A stretch of 64,000 nt of DNA from Paenibacillus sp. V4I7 (lineage in GTDB: Bacteria > Bacillota > Bacilli > Paenibacillales > NBRC-103111), in contig NZ_JAUSZD010000002.1 in NCBI RefSeq assembly GCF_030817275.1, positions 4,526,001 to 4,590,000 of the forward strand, given 5' to 3'. Numbering within the stretch: the first letter of the stretch is position 1; each line of letters starts with the position of its first letter. Made by a program: the position numbers and the translations under genes. The notes under the pieces are model-generated. The model was given only the letters and a program-made list of their open reading frames with translations. It did no database searches and was not told the origin of the DNA. Below are positions 46,003 to 54,064 of the stretch, one piece after another.

Positions 46003-48348
46003 TTACGCAGACGAATCTGCTTGATTTCCTTGGGTGTGCTTTTCGCGATACTGCCTCGGAGTAATCCCTTCACTTTTCTTAAAGATACGAATTAAATGGG
46101 AAGGTTGATAGTGAAGCAGCTCAGCAATGTCATTAATTTTCATGTCCGATGTGACCAACAGTTCTTTACATTTCTCAATTCTTAAACGAATAACAAAATC
46201 GATAAAATTAGTGCCATGGATATGCTTGAACGCTTTACTGAGCTTGGATGAGCTCAACTGCAATTGCTCCGCATACATGTCAAGTGAGATATCAAGGAGA
46301 ATGTCATTCTCGATTTGCCTCATCAGCTTATCCATGATTTCTCTCGTATTGCTATCATAAGCTATGCTGAGCGTTTTGATAAAAGGGTGAATCAACTTCC
46401 CTTGAAACCAGTCAACAATTTGCTCCGGCTCCGATATCTGCATCAGCTGCTCATAGAGATGAACCCCTTCATATAACGTGTACAGGTTCACATCATGCTT
46501 GATGATCGTATCGTGCAGAGTGCCTAACAGCTTCATCATCCCTTGATGAACCATTAATTCGGTGCTGTTGTTGCTCTGCAGCTCATGCATAAATTGCTTA
46601 ATAAGACGTACTGCTTCCTCTTCAAGACCCATGTTTACCGCATGCACGATATCTCTTTCTAGTTCCGATGGAAAATGCTTCTGACTCGTTGGCTCCATCA
46701 TAAATTGATTCATGTCCAGCATTTGGTTGGAAGTATGGAGATCCCGGAAACGCAGCGCTTTGCGTGTTTGATCGAGCACACTCGGCATCTCCAGGATAGA
46801 ATCGGAAATTCTTCCCATAACAATCGTAATCTTGAGACGAAGAACGTTATTCACCGCAACGATATAGTCATGAGCCAGCTTATTGAGTACGGCCTTAATC
46901 TCCTCATTGGAATAGCTTTTGTCCAGTACGAAGAAAACACCTGCCGACAAATCCTGAAAGTTGATGACGTGGACCATCTTCAGCTTCTCTGAGCAAAGTT
47001 CCAAAATGATATTGGAAGCAGCGAACGTAATAAGCTGCGCATCCCGCTCCATAAATTTCCCGCCTAGCTCCGAAAGGCCGTGCAGCTGCGCGACCATAAC
47101 AGCAAACCTTTTATCCTTAACATCCCAATCCAGCTGCTTCATCTTGTCGATAAGCTCTGATTCCGTGTGGGTGTAAAGATGACCCTGCAAAAATTGCAGA
47201 ATAAAGCTTTCCCGCAGCGCTGGAATGGATTGTTTGATTCTTAAAGCTAGCGCTTGCTGTTCTTCCAAATGCTGCTTCCATTGATTTTCAATATAAATAA
47301 TTTCATCCTTTTCTTCTGTCCTACCATTTTTAGAAGTCTCGAACAATCTCTTCAATCGATGGATCGGGGCATACATTTTATTGGAAGCGAACCATGACAG
47401 GAGTAGCCCAATTGAAAGTCCTACTATACTGATCCATAAAATGAGACTGGATAAGTAAGTCACGGGAGCTGTGATTTGTGACATCGGAGTTGCGGAAACA
47501 ACCGTCCATTTGCTGCCTAGCTTAGCTATTTTCCCATACGAAACTGTATAGGTTTTATGCTGACAGTCAAATTTGAACATATGCTCATTAAAATTTTCTT
47601 CCATAATTCGTTTTTTTAACGCATCCTCCAGAGTCAGCTGATGAACGTTCTCCCCTTGAACAGGAGGTGTAGTTAAAAAGTCACCATATTCGTTAAATAA
47701 AAAAGCAACCCCTTCTCCTGAAACGAGCTTATGTACCATCGCATTTAATTTATCCTGATCCAAATAAATAATAAATGCGCCGTAAGAGCCGTACATTTGT
47801 CCCCCGGGAAGCTTGATAATGATGGCTTTATTCTGGGATTCCGGTCTATTGATCTTTCTTAATGAATAATCCCAATAGATCGTTCGCTCTTTATCCAACA
47901 AGGCATTCAGGACCCTCCGGTCCTCTTCGCTTCCTATGGATTGAAATCCGACCTCATCGCCAATCAGTTTATTGGCATCACGCAGATATAAGCCTACACT
48001 GTTAATAAGAGAATTCGATTCGGTTATTAATGAGAACGTTTTCATTAATTCGTTTGTTTTACTGAATTCTTGAATTAAATCCATATGCTCTAGCATTTCG
48101 TCCAAGCTTCGATCGAAGGCAAGCCTCACGACAGAATGCTCCAGATTAATCAAGTAATCATTCATTTGCTGAATCGACTGATTGAGCTGATTCTGGTGAG
48201 CTCTGTTCACTTCCGCTTCGATTCGGCTTGTTCCCATGGAATATAGAATGGCGCCTATGAAAGCAATAGGGATGCAGGTAATCAGTAGAACCAGGCCTAA
48301 ATTTTTCCAGAAAATAATCCCTCTACTTTTACCTTTCGCCTTGCTCAA
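46003..48348 (-). CDS. Membrane-anchored AraC-family regulator with Cache-like sensor
   Basis: 781 residues starting at TTG 48348 with only a weak purine site. Helix 1 lies at ~13-34 (FWKNLGLVLLITCIPIAFIG), then an extracytoplasmic Cache-type domain to ~290, helix 2 (LSSLILWISIVGLSIGLLLSW), a long cytoplasmic linker and a C-terminal AraC domain (LDMYAEQLQLSSSKLSKAFK… MKINDIAELLHYQPSHLIRIFK). Same architecture as the protein at 19371 and a likely paralogue. It sits directly upstream of the permease/enolase operon and should activate it on sensing an extracellular sugar or sugar acid. Confidence 0.9.
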   Translation of the reverse strand: MSKAKGKSRGIIFWKNLGLVLLITCIPIAFIGAILYSMGTSRIEAEVNRAHQNQLNQSIQQMNDYLINLEHSVVRLAFDRSLDEMLEHMDLIQEFSKTNELMKTFSLITESNSLINSVGLYLRDANKLIGDEVGFQSIGSEEDRRVLNALLDKERTIYWDYSLRKINRPESQNKAIIIKLPGGQMYGSYGAFIIYLDQDKLNAMVHKLVSGEGVAFLFNEYGDFLTTPPVQGENVHQLTLEDALKKRIMEENFNEHMFKFDCQHKTYTVSYGKIAKLGSKWTVVSATPMSQITAPVTYLSSLILWISIVGLSIGLLLSWFASNKMYAPIHRLKRLFETSKNGRTEEKDEIIYIENQWKQHLEEQQALALRIKQSIPALRESFILQFLQGHLYTHTESELIDKMKQLDWDVKDKRFAVMVAQLHGLSELGGKFMERDAQLITFAASNIILELCSEKLKMVHVINFQDLSAGVFFVLDKSYSNEEIKAVLNKLAHDYIVAVNNVLRLKITIVMGRISDSILEMPSVLDQTRKALRFRDLHTSNQMLDMNQFMMEPTSQKHFPSELERDIVHAVNMGLEEEAVRLIKQFMHELQSNNSTELMVHQGMMKLLGTLHDTIIKHDVNLYTLYEGVHLYEQLMQISEPEQIVDWFQGKLIHPFIKTLSIAYDSNTREIMDKLMRQIENDILLDISLDMYAEQLQLSSSKLSKAFKHIHGTNFIDFVIRLRIEKCKELLVTSDMKINDIAELLHYQPSHLIRIFKKSEGITPRQYREKHTQGNQADSSA

Positions 48349-48510
48349 TTTCTCACTTCACATCCTATCGCATAAAGGTCAGAATATTCGAAGTTCATAT
48401 ATATACTGCCATAGTCTTCTCGGATTGACAACTCTTCCTCCAACTCCAAACAAAAGAGAGCCGACTCCATTGTCAGCGCTCATTCTATCTCGACTAACGT
48501 CACAACACTT

Positions 48511-49557
48511 TTACTGCTTTTTCCTGGTCACCTTTCTAACAACATATCGGGCATCGCCCCCAACTCCACGCAGTGTTGCAGAGGCAATTGATCTTTGCCC
48601 AGATAGTCCAACAATATATAACCCATCCGTAACATGACTCACTCCAACCTTATGTTTTGGAAAACCACGATCATCCAACGCATTCAATCCCGCCAAAAAA
48701 GATAAATTCGGCCGAAAGCCCGTTGCAAAAATAATTGCATCAACGCTCTCTTTCTCCCCATCTTCCCATATAACACCATCCTCGTACAACGAGGTAAACA
48801 TTGGTCTTTGATTTGGCTTTCCGCTCTCTAATCGTTGTTTAAACCCTGCTGAATCAATAACAGTAGTTGGCTCAGGCACAGAACGGCCAAACAAAGGAAA
48901 CGGGAATTTATCTAAACCGGTAGCTATCAACCAAAAGTGCAGATCACGCCCAAATTTAACCTGGGGTAGAAGTTTAACCGGTGTCCGAACCGCTAGGGTC
49001 GTAGTGGATACTTCCGAGAGTTCAACACCTATCTGAACCGCTGAGTTCCCACTCCCGACTACAATAACACGTTGACCTTGATAGGGAGTAGTATTCTGAT
49101 ACGCAGAGGAATGAATAACTTCACCTCGAAACTCTGGTAATCCAGGGATGTCAGGAATATAAGGTTTATGAAATGAGCCCGTTGCACAAATAACGGATTC
49201 AGCTTCAAGAATCTCCCCACTCGTTGTCGTAACTTGAAAACTCCCATTAAATTTCTCTACTCTTTCAACACGAGTGTTTGTCTTCACCGGCATATTATAC
49301 TTAGATGCATATTCTCGAAGGTATGAAATCACTTCATCCCGCGAGGGATAACGATTGCCCCCACCTGGGAATGGGAAACCTGGCAAAGAAGAATACTTAG
49401 CGGGTGAGAACAGCTTCAGGCTATCGTAATAATGTGGCCATGATCCAACTGGTTCAGGTCCTGCTTCTAAAATGAGAAATGACAGTCCATATTGTCTAAG
49501 GTAATATCCTGCTGCAAGTCCAGCTTGCCCTCCGCCGATGACAATGGTTTGATACAT
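48511..49557 (-). CDS. CzcO-like NAD(P)/FAD-binding flavoprotein monooxygenase
   Basis: 348 residues with FAD-binding GGGQAGLAAGYYL and NADPH-binding VVGSGNSAVQIGVEL, plus ATGSFHKP and ATGFRPNLSFL characteristic of flavin monooxygenase-type proteins. Such enzymes accompany metal or metalloid resistance genes (CzcO, ArsO); the substrate here is unknown. GAGGGAG precedes the ATG. A 19-base dyad upstream is nearly the same as one before the marR gene, so the MarR protein probably controls both. Confidence 0.87.
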   Translation of the reverse strand: MYQTIVIGGGQAGLAAGYYLRQYGLSFLILEAGPEPVGSWPHYYDSLKLFSPAKYSSLPGFPFPGGGNRYPSRDEVISYLREYASKYNMPVKTNTRVERVEKFNGSFQVTTTSGEILEAESVICATGSFHKPYIPDIPGLPEFRGEVIHSSAYQNTTPYQGQRVIVVGSGNSAVQIGVELSEVSTTTLAVRTPVKLLPQVKFGRDLHFWLIATGLDKFPFPLFGRSVPEPTTVIDSAGFKQRLESGKPNQRPMFTSLYEDGVIWEDGEKESVDAIIFATGFRPNLSFLAGLNALDDRGFPKHKVGVSHVTDGLYIVGLSGQRSIASATLRGVGGDARYVVRKVTRKKQ

Positions 49558-49616
49558 AACTCCCTCACAACCTTACTCTTCTTTTTTAAAGACACCTGAT
49601 TAAATGATTTTTGTAA

Positions 49617-49635
49617 TAGTTGATAATAGCAACTA
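49617..49635. promoter_or_regulatory. Candidate MarR operator before the CzcO-like gene
   Basis: TAGTTGATAATAGCAACTA is an inverted repeat (TAGTTG…CAACTA) 60-78 bases before the flavoprotein start. It shares 16 of 19 bases with the site at 50142-50160 in front of marR. Confidence 0.6.
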
Positions 49636-49659
49636 ATATCCCAAAAATAATCTCCTCTT

Positions 49660-50109
49660 TTAAGAGGAGGAGCAACAATTTTGATTCATAACCTGACTCA
49701 AAAGGCCTAAGCTTTCAATGACTTGATCCCGCTTATTTTCCGGTATGAGTTGTAAAATCCCTTGAACATAATTGTCCATTGTTTTGGATATGGCTTGATG
49801 CTGCTCTTCCCCCTTTGAGGTTAAGGAGAGAACCACATAACGCCGATCTTTAGGATCAGGAGTTCTTCGCACCATCTCCAACTCGACCAATTGCTGAATT
49901 TGCCTGCTGATTGTGCTTGTATCGGTGGAAAGGTTTTGGGCTAAATCATTTAAAGCAATATTAGGATGCTTCATGAGTTCATAAATGATATGACTTTGTA
50001 TGACAGAAAAACCGCAACACTGTGCGCCATCTTTCTGAAGCAGTCCGAATCTCCGAACAAGTATTTGCAGCACTTCTCTCACATCTGGGAATTGTGGATT
50101 ATTGTTCAT
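49660..50109 (-). CDS. MarR-family regulator with Cys pairs
   Basis: 149-residue winged-helix regulator. HTH region: IALNDLAQNLSTDTSTISRQ, wing: RTPDPKDRRYVVLSLTSKG. A vicinal pair, C31-C32, in AQCCGFSVIQSH lies near the dimer/ligand region, and C145-C146 close the protein (NQNCCSSS). Such Cys pairs can bind soft metals or metalloids or respond to oxidants (inference). AGGTGAT before the ATG. Located between the CzcO-like gene and the MFS transporter, and flanked by two matching dyads, so probably autoregulatory. Confidence 0.88.
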   Translation of the reverse strand: MNNNPQFPDVREVLQILVRRFGLLQKDGAQCCGFSVIQSHIIYELMKHPNIALNDLAQNLSTDTSTISRQIQQLVELEMVRRTPDPKDRRYVVLSLTSKGEEQHQAISKTMDNYVQGILQLIPENKRDQVIESLGLLSQVMNQNCCSSS

Positions 50110-50141
50110 ATTCGATCACCTAACTATTTTATAACACATAT

Positions 50142-50160
50142 TAATTGATAAATGCAACTA
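50142..50160. promoter_or_regulatory. Candidate MarR operator overlapping the marR promoter
   Basis: TAATTGATAAATGCAACTA matches the 49617 dyad at 16/19 positions. On the minus strand it overlaps a plausible -35 (TTGCAT), with a -10 TATAAA 18 bases on and marR starting about 30 bases later. Binding here would repress marR. Confidence 0.6.
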
Positions 50161-51387
50161 TTGATTTGCGACGATATTCCTCCTCATTCCTACATGACCT
50201 TTCATAAACCAAAAGATACTTAGCAGCAAAAGAAGCGATGCAGAAAGCCAATACGTCATGCTTAGACCAATGAAATGCTCAGATACATAACCAAACAACG
50301 GTCCCATGGACGCCCCCACATCGGATACGACTACATACATGGTCATTATAAATGTTCGAGCAGATCCGAATGCGATATCCGAAACCATTGCATCCATAAT
50401 TGTGGATAACAAAGTTGTAACAATGAGCAGTGCTAGTAGATCAAGTAACCAAAGGCCAAAAGGAATCTCAAAATTTGTCGCAGCCATACATATCGCAGCC
50501 AAAGCAAGCGAGCCGGTAAGCAGCGGTCTGCGTCCCCACTTGCGGTCTGATAATCGACCAAACCAAGGAGACATAAATGAGCCGAGCGCCCATCGTACCG
50601 CCTGGAGAGCACCAGCTAGGGTAGCGGCTCCAATAACTATTTCATAGAACATAAAAGACGTCTTATGATGAACATCAATCAGGTGACTTAACGTTGCAGT
50701 GAGCATGCCGTCAAGACACATCCCAACTAGAAACACAGAAATTAAAGTCCCCTGCAAGGCTGGAAGTTTTATAAGCACCCTCTTTTCGAGTGGAGCATCT
50801 TCCGATTTAATTTGTTTTTTCGCCTTGGGAACAAACTTGTAAACAGCAGGAAGTACAAGGAATGCCAGAACACCAAAAGTTATAGCAACTGCCCGTAATC
50901 CAAATAACTCCACACAGATACTACCAGCAAGCATGCCCACTAAACTGCCTATTCAATAAAGCCCGTTATAAGTCCCCATGAAGTAACCTCGGTTAAGATC
51001 ATCCGATAGTTCGAGGATCATGAAGTACGAGCCCAAACGGAGTAACGACCAAGCCACACCCCAAATACACCGCAGAATAAGCCAACTATAAAAACCATCT
51101 ACCCATCCATAAAGTAATGTAGTCATTCCTGCTAGGAATACGGCCAAAAACACACCATTTCTGATACTGTTTTTTTTGTACAACCATCCAATCAAGGGAC
51201 CGAGCGGTAATCTCACAAAGCGATTCACCGAGAGCAAAATGCCAACTTCAATGAGGGATGTAAGTCCCACATCGTACCAATGAATCGGTAATACAACGTA
51301 TAGCATCGAATCACCACATAGTGAGACCGCTGTGATAAGTGCCAAAAAAATTATAGGTTTGAGATTAGCATTTTCTAGCTGCAGCAT
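50158..51387 (-). pseudogene. MFS transporter interrupted by one in-frame TGA
   Basis: A major facilitator of about 408 residues encoded in one continuous frame except for TGA at 50955-50953 (around …TYNGLY-stop-IGSLVGMLAGS…). The first part (residues 1-~144) covers roughly five hydrophobic helices and the second the rest (…GRLSDRKWGRRPLLTG). No frameshift is needed: one base (for example CGA or TGG) restores the gene. The ATG at 51387 overlaps the end of the flavoprotein gene, so they are translationally coupled. Alternatives are a base-call error or readthrough. It would be the efflux or uptake partner of the cluster. Confidence 0.85.
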
Positions 51388-52763
51388 GAAGATTTCGATG
51401 CCACCGGTTTGGCATTTGGTGAACAACAAGAACTTACTTCATCAGATTCCACTTCCATAACTTCGCTTTTTTCAGGTCCACAGCATGAGTTACTTTGGGT
51501 ACTACATACTCCCGTTTCAGGCAGTTCAAGTTCAACCCTCTCAGCTGCTTCACGATCGCCAACTAAAGCTGCTACTACGGATCTTACTTGTTCATACCCT
51601 GTCGCCATCAAGAAAGTCGGTGCTCTACCGTAGCTCTTCGACCCAACAATATAAAAGTCCCTCTCTGGTTGTCTTAGCTCATTCTCTCCATGTGGTCTAA
51701 CCGTACCGCAGCTATGAACATTCGGATCGATTAAAGGCGCTAACTCCAAGACGCTTTCCAAGCCTGGATCTGCAGTCACCCTAACTTCTCTTAAGAAGGA
51801 AAAATCGGGACGGGAACCTGTATTCGAAACGATCTCATCAATGGCATCAATTTGGATCAATTCGCTGTTCAAAGAACCAACTACCTGAATTTTTTCCCCA
51901 TCCTTTTTTAATTCTTGAATATGAAATGGCGTCATCACTTTAACATTTCCTGATTCAACTAGCTTCTGAATACGCGTTCCGAGTTCTCCTCTCGCAGCAA
52001 GTTGATCTTGCTCCCGCCCCCCGTAAACATCCTCTAGCCTAGATTTTCTTAGTACCCAGACAATTTCAGTCTCCTGTACTTGCCCCTTAAGCTCCCCGAG
52101 TTCCAAAAGTGTATTGATCGCGGAATGACCGCTGCCAACAACAAGAACTTTCTTTCCACTATAGCGATTTTTATGCTGACCAAGTACATCGGGAATACCA
52201 TAAAATACTTGTTTATTTAAATACTGTTCCTCAGGTGTCCATACACCTTCAGAAATGACTGGATTCGGATTTGTCCAAGTACCCGATGCATCAATGATAG
52301 CTTTGGCCTCAACCATGAGGTGCTCTCCATTCTTCTGAACATGCAAGACAAACGGAAGGTCTTCGCGGCCATATGTTTTTACCTTGTTCAAGCCTTTGCG
52401 GCTCACAGCGATCACTTTCGCGTTCAAGTTTATGAAAGGTTTGATTTCAGGCAACTCGGCGAAAGGCTTAAAATAGTTCTCAACCATCTCTAATCCCGTA
52501 GGGATTTCTGAATGATTCGGAGCTATCCAACCATGTGAAGCAAGTAGCTGCCGCGCTGCTTTATCTATATTATATTCCCATTGAGAAAAGAGACGTACAT
52601 GAGCCCATTTAAGGACACTGGCCCCCACCGCATTCCCTGCATCAAACAATACAAAGGACTCTCCTCGTGTAACTAAATGTGCCGCTGCGGCAAGGCCGAC
52701 AGGCCCAGCACCTATGATCGCTACAGGTAATTTCGCTTTAGATAGAACTGTATTTTCACTCAT
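51375..52763 (-). CDS. FAD/NAD(P)-binding oxidoreductase with cysteine-rich C-terminal tail
   Basis: 462 residues from ATG 52763 (GGAGG eight bases away); the frame extends to TTG 52832. FAD site PVAIIGAGPVGLAAAAHL, NAD(P) site VLVVGSGHSAINTLLEL and the flavin-monooxygenase-like DASGTWTNPNP. The catalytic body ends near GYEQVRSVVAALVGDREA. The last ~45 residues form a separate tail with C, CC, CC and CC clusters (VCSTQSNSCCGPEK… SSCCSPNAK… SKSSCCS). In arsenic loci similar flavoproteins are called ArsO-like; a metalloid-binding tail is an inference. Lies downstream of arsR and a 60-residue Cys-tailed peptide, upstream of the MFS gene. Confidence 0.85.
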   Translation of the reverse strand: MSENTVLSKAKLPVAIIGAGPVGLAAAAHLVTRGESFVLFDAGNAVGASVLKWAHVRLFSQWEYNIDKAARQLLASHGWIAPNHSEIPTGLEMVENYFKPFAELPEIKPFINLNAKVIAVSRKGLNKVKTYGREDLPFVLHVQKNGEHLMVEAKAIIDASGTWTNPNPVISEGVWTPEEQYLNKQVFYGIPDVLGQHKNRYSGKKVLVVGSGHSAINTLLELGELKGQVQETEIVWVLRKSRLEDVYGGREQDQLAARGELGTRIQKLVESGNVKVMTPFHIQELKKDGEKIQVVGSLNSELIQIDAIDEIVSNTGSRPDFSFLREVRVTADPGLESVLELAPLIDPNVHSCGTVRPHGENELRQPERDFYIVGSKSYGRAPTFLMATGYEQVRSVVAALVGDREAAERVELELPETGVCSTQSNSCCGPEKSEVMEVESDEVSSCCSPNAKPVASKSSCCS

Positions 52764-52844
52764 TAAAGATACCTCCATATTTTTGTTTTCTTTATCATCA
52801 TTTAAGACGTTCGCTATTTTCGAAAGACGCAAACTTACTCCCTC

Positions 52845-53027
52845 TTAAGAGCAAGCACATGCACAGCAAACATTTTGTTTTTTGTTAATACGGAATAACC
52901 TTACTAACTCTTTGAGGTTAAAGCTAAATTGTTTTTGTCCCTGAGCTTGAGCCACTTTCGCTATGATGACTTGTTTATCTTGCTGTTCTACATACATCAG
53001 TTGTGGATTGATATCGTGAAATAACAT
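52845..53027 (-). CDS. 60-residue peptide ending in CCACACS
   Basis: ATG at 53027 has AAGGAG eight to nine bases upstream. The product starts MLFHDINPQLMYVEQQDKQ, continues with a basic helix-like part (NLKELVRLFRINKKQN) and ends VCCACACS, four cysteines in the last seven residues. No family is recognised. It is the first gene after two ArsR-type palindromes and overlaps no other gene, so expression with the flavoprotein 80 bases downstream is likely. Possible metalloid carrier or sensor peptide (inference). Confidence 0.75.
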   Translation of the reverse strand: MLFHDINPQLMYVEQQDKQVIIAKVAQAQGQKQFSFNLKELVRLFRINKKQNVCCACACS

Positions 53028-53042
53028 GTAAACCACTCCTTA

Positions 53043-53080
53043 ATCAAAATATATTGATTTATACATCAAAAAAAATTGAT
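53043..53080. promoter_or_regulatory. Two ArsR-type operator palindromes
   Basis: ATCAAAATATATTGAT (53043-53058) and ATCAAAAAAAATTGAT (53065-53080) share ATCAA-N6-TTGAT and stand directly in front of the small Cys-peptide gene. The spacing of 22 bases between centres is two helical turns. They match sites flanking the arsR promoter. Confidence 0.7.
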
Positions 53081-53097
53081 ATAATGTTTAAAAAAAA

Positions 53098-53439
53098 TTA
53101 AGAACGACTCGGTCTAAAAATGCAGCACAGCTCTTCTGAAAGCAACCCGTTCACTTCAGAATTATTGATCTCGTAATAGCTCCAGGTGCCAATGATTTCT
53201 TTTGTAATTAGATTGGCGTCTAAAAGGATCTTCAAGTGATAAGACAACTTGGATTGAGCCATTTCCACGATATCGCATAGGTCGCAAACGCACGTTTTTC
53301 CCCGCTGTGTTAACTCATACATGATTTGCAATCTCTTGCGATCCGCCAAGGCTTTAAACTTTGCCTCATACGTTTCAAAAAAGGAGTCGTTTGGTGACGT
53401 ATTTATCTTTACCTCATGTATTGGGATTATGGTTTTCAT
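53098..53439 (-). CDS. arsR: ArsR-family metalloid-responsive repressor
   Basis: 113 residues from ATG 53439 (GGGTGAT upstream; an ATG 18 bases earlier has no site). Winged helix ALADRKRLQIMYEL with the metalloid site CVCDLC (C50, C52, C55) at the start of the recognition helix, as in As(III)/Sb(III)-sensing ArsR. Two more Cys (C105-C106, ELCCIF) follow near the C-terminus. It should repress itself and the downstream operon by binding the ATCAA-N6-TTGAT palindromes and release on As(III)-like metalloid binding. Confidence 0.9.
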   Translation of the reverse strand: MKTIIPIHEVKINTSPNDSFFETYEAKFKALADRKRLQIMYELTQRGKTCVCDLCDIVEMAQSKLSYHLKILLDANLITKEIIGTWSYYEINNSEVNGLLSEELCCIFRPSRS

Positions 53440-53459
53440 TATTATCACCCGATTCATTA

Positions 53460-53535
53460 ATCAATTATTTTTGATTTAATAACAATATATACCATCGCAA
53501 ATCAGATTGCAATAACATAATCATTTTTTTTTGAT
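53460..53535 (-). promoter_or_regulatory. arsR promoter flanked by operator palindromes
   Basis: Minus-strand -35 TTGCAA (53507-53512) and -10 TATATT (53484-53489) are 17 bases apart. ATCAATTATTTTTGAT (53460-53475) lies downstream of the -10, and ATCATTTTTTTTTGAT (53520-53535), one base off the consensus, lies upstream of the -35. The arrangement fits autorepression. Confidence 0.7.
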
Positions 53536-53637
53536 TAACTGATTAAAGTAATTTTATATGTGTCCAGCGTATCGGGACATCAGCACATTGAATATGTTAT
53601 TAAGGAAAATTAGAAGTTCCTTAAAGGAGTGCTATAA

Positions 53638-53976
53638 GTGCCAGTTCAAACAATGACGCCTGAAATGCTAAAGATGCTTCATGACTGTGCTGCTATGTGT
53701 GAACATACCGTTCATTTATTACTTCATCGAGCAGATGCACATTTACGAAGACATCAAATCAAACTTTTAACTGAATGTGCTTCAATCTGTCATTTATGTG
53801 CAAGGTCAATATCTAGTCATAGCCCAGTTATGAAAGCCATGTGTGATTTTTGTGCTTATGTTTGTGATGTATGTGGCCACGAATGTTTGAGGCATAATGA
53901 CCACGAATCCCAAATGTGCGGTCAAATGTGCTTGGTTTGTGCAAGAGAATGCCGCTCGTTTGCAATGGCAGCATAA
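53638..53976 (+). CDS. Four-helix-bundle copper-storage-like (DUF326/Csp) protein
   Basis: 112 residues starting at GTG 53638, eight bases after AAAGGAG. Fourteen cysteines, mostly in CxxxC helical spacing (HDCAAMC, ECASICHLC, MCDFCAYVCDVC, MCGQMCLVCAREC) together with several His, the pattern of Csp/DUF326 four-helix copper-binding proteins. No signal peptide, so cytosolic Cu(I) buffering or storage is likely. A terminator follows, so it is monocistronic and next to the copper island. Confidence 0.88.
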   Translation: MPVQTMTPEMLKMLHDCAAMCEHTVHLLLHRADAHLRRHQIKLLTECASICHLCARSISSHSPVMKAMCDFCAYVCDVCGHECLRHNDHESQMCGQMCLVCARECRSFAMAA

Positions 53977-53999
53977 TAATAGAAACCCTTTCATTATGA

Positions 54000-54034
54000 G
54001 AATTCCCCACCGATATGGGTGGGGAATTCTTTTT
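54000..54034 (+). terminator. Strong terminator after Csp-like gene
   Basis: GAATTCCCCACC and GGTGGGGAATTC pair perfectly around a six-base loop and are followed by TTTTT. Confidence 0.92.
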
Positions 54035-54064
54035 GACTACAACATCACTCTGTAAAGCCTCCTA

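Noticed and set aside
45798..46073. 91-codon minus-strand frame overlapping the end of the membrane AraC gene
   Set aside because: It lies across a strong terminator and in another frame of the regulator gene; no ribosome site.
50953..50955. Selenocysteine or programmed recoding at the MFS TGA
   Set aside because: No SECIS-like hairpin was recognised directly after it and MFS proteins are not known selenoproteins; a nonsense mutation or sequence error is simpler.
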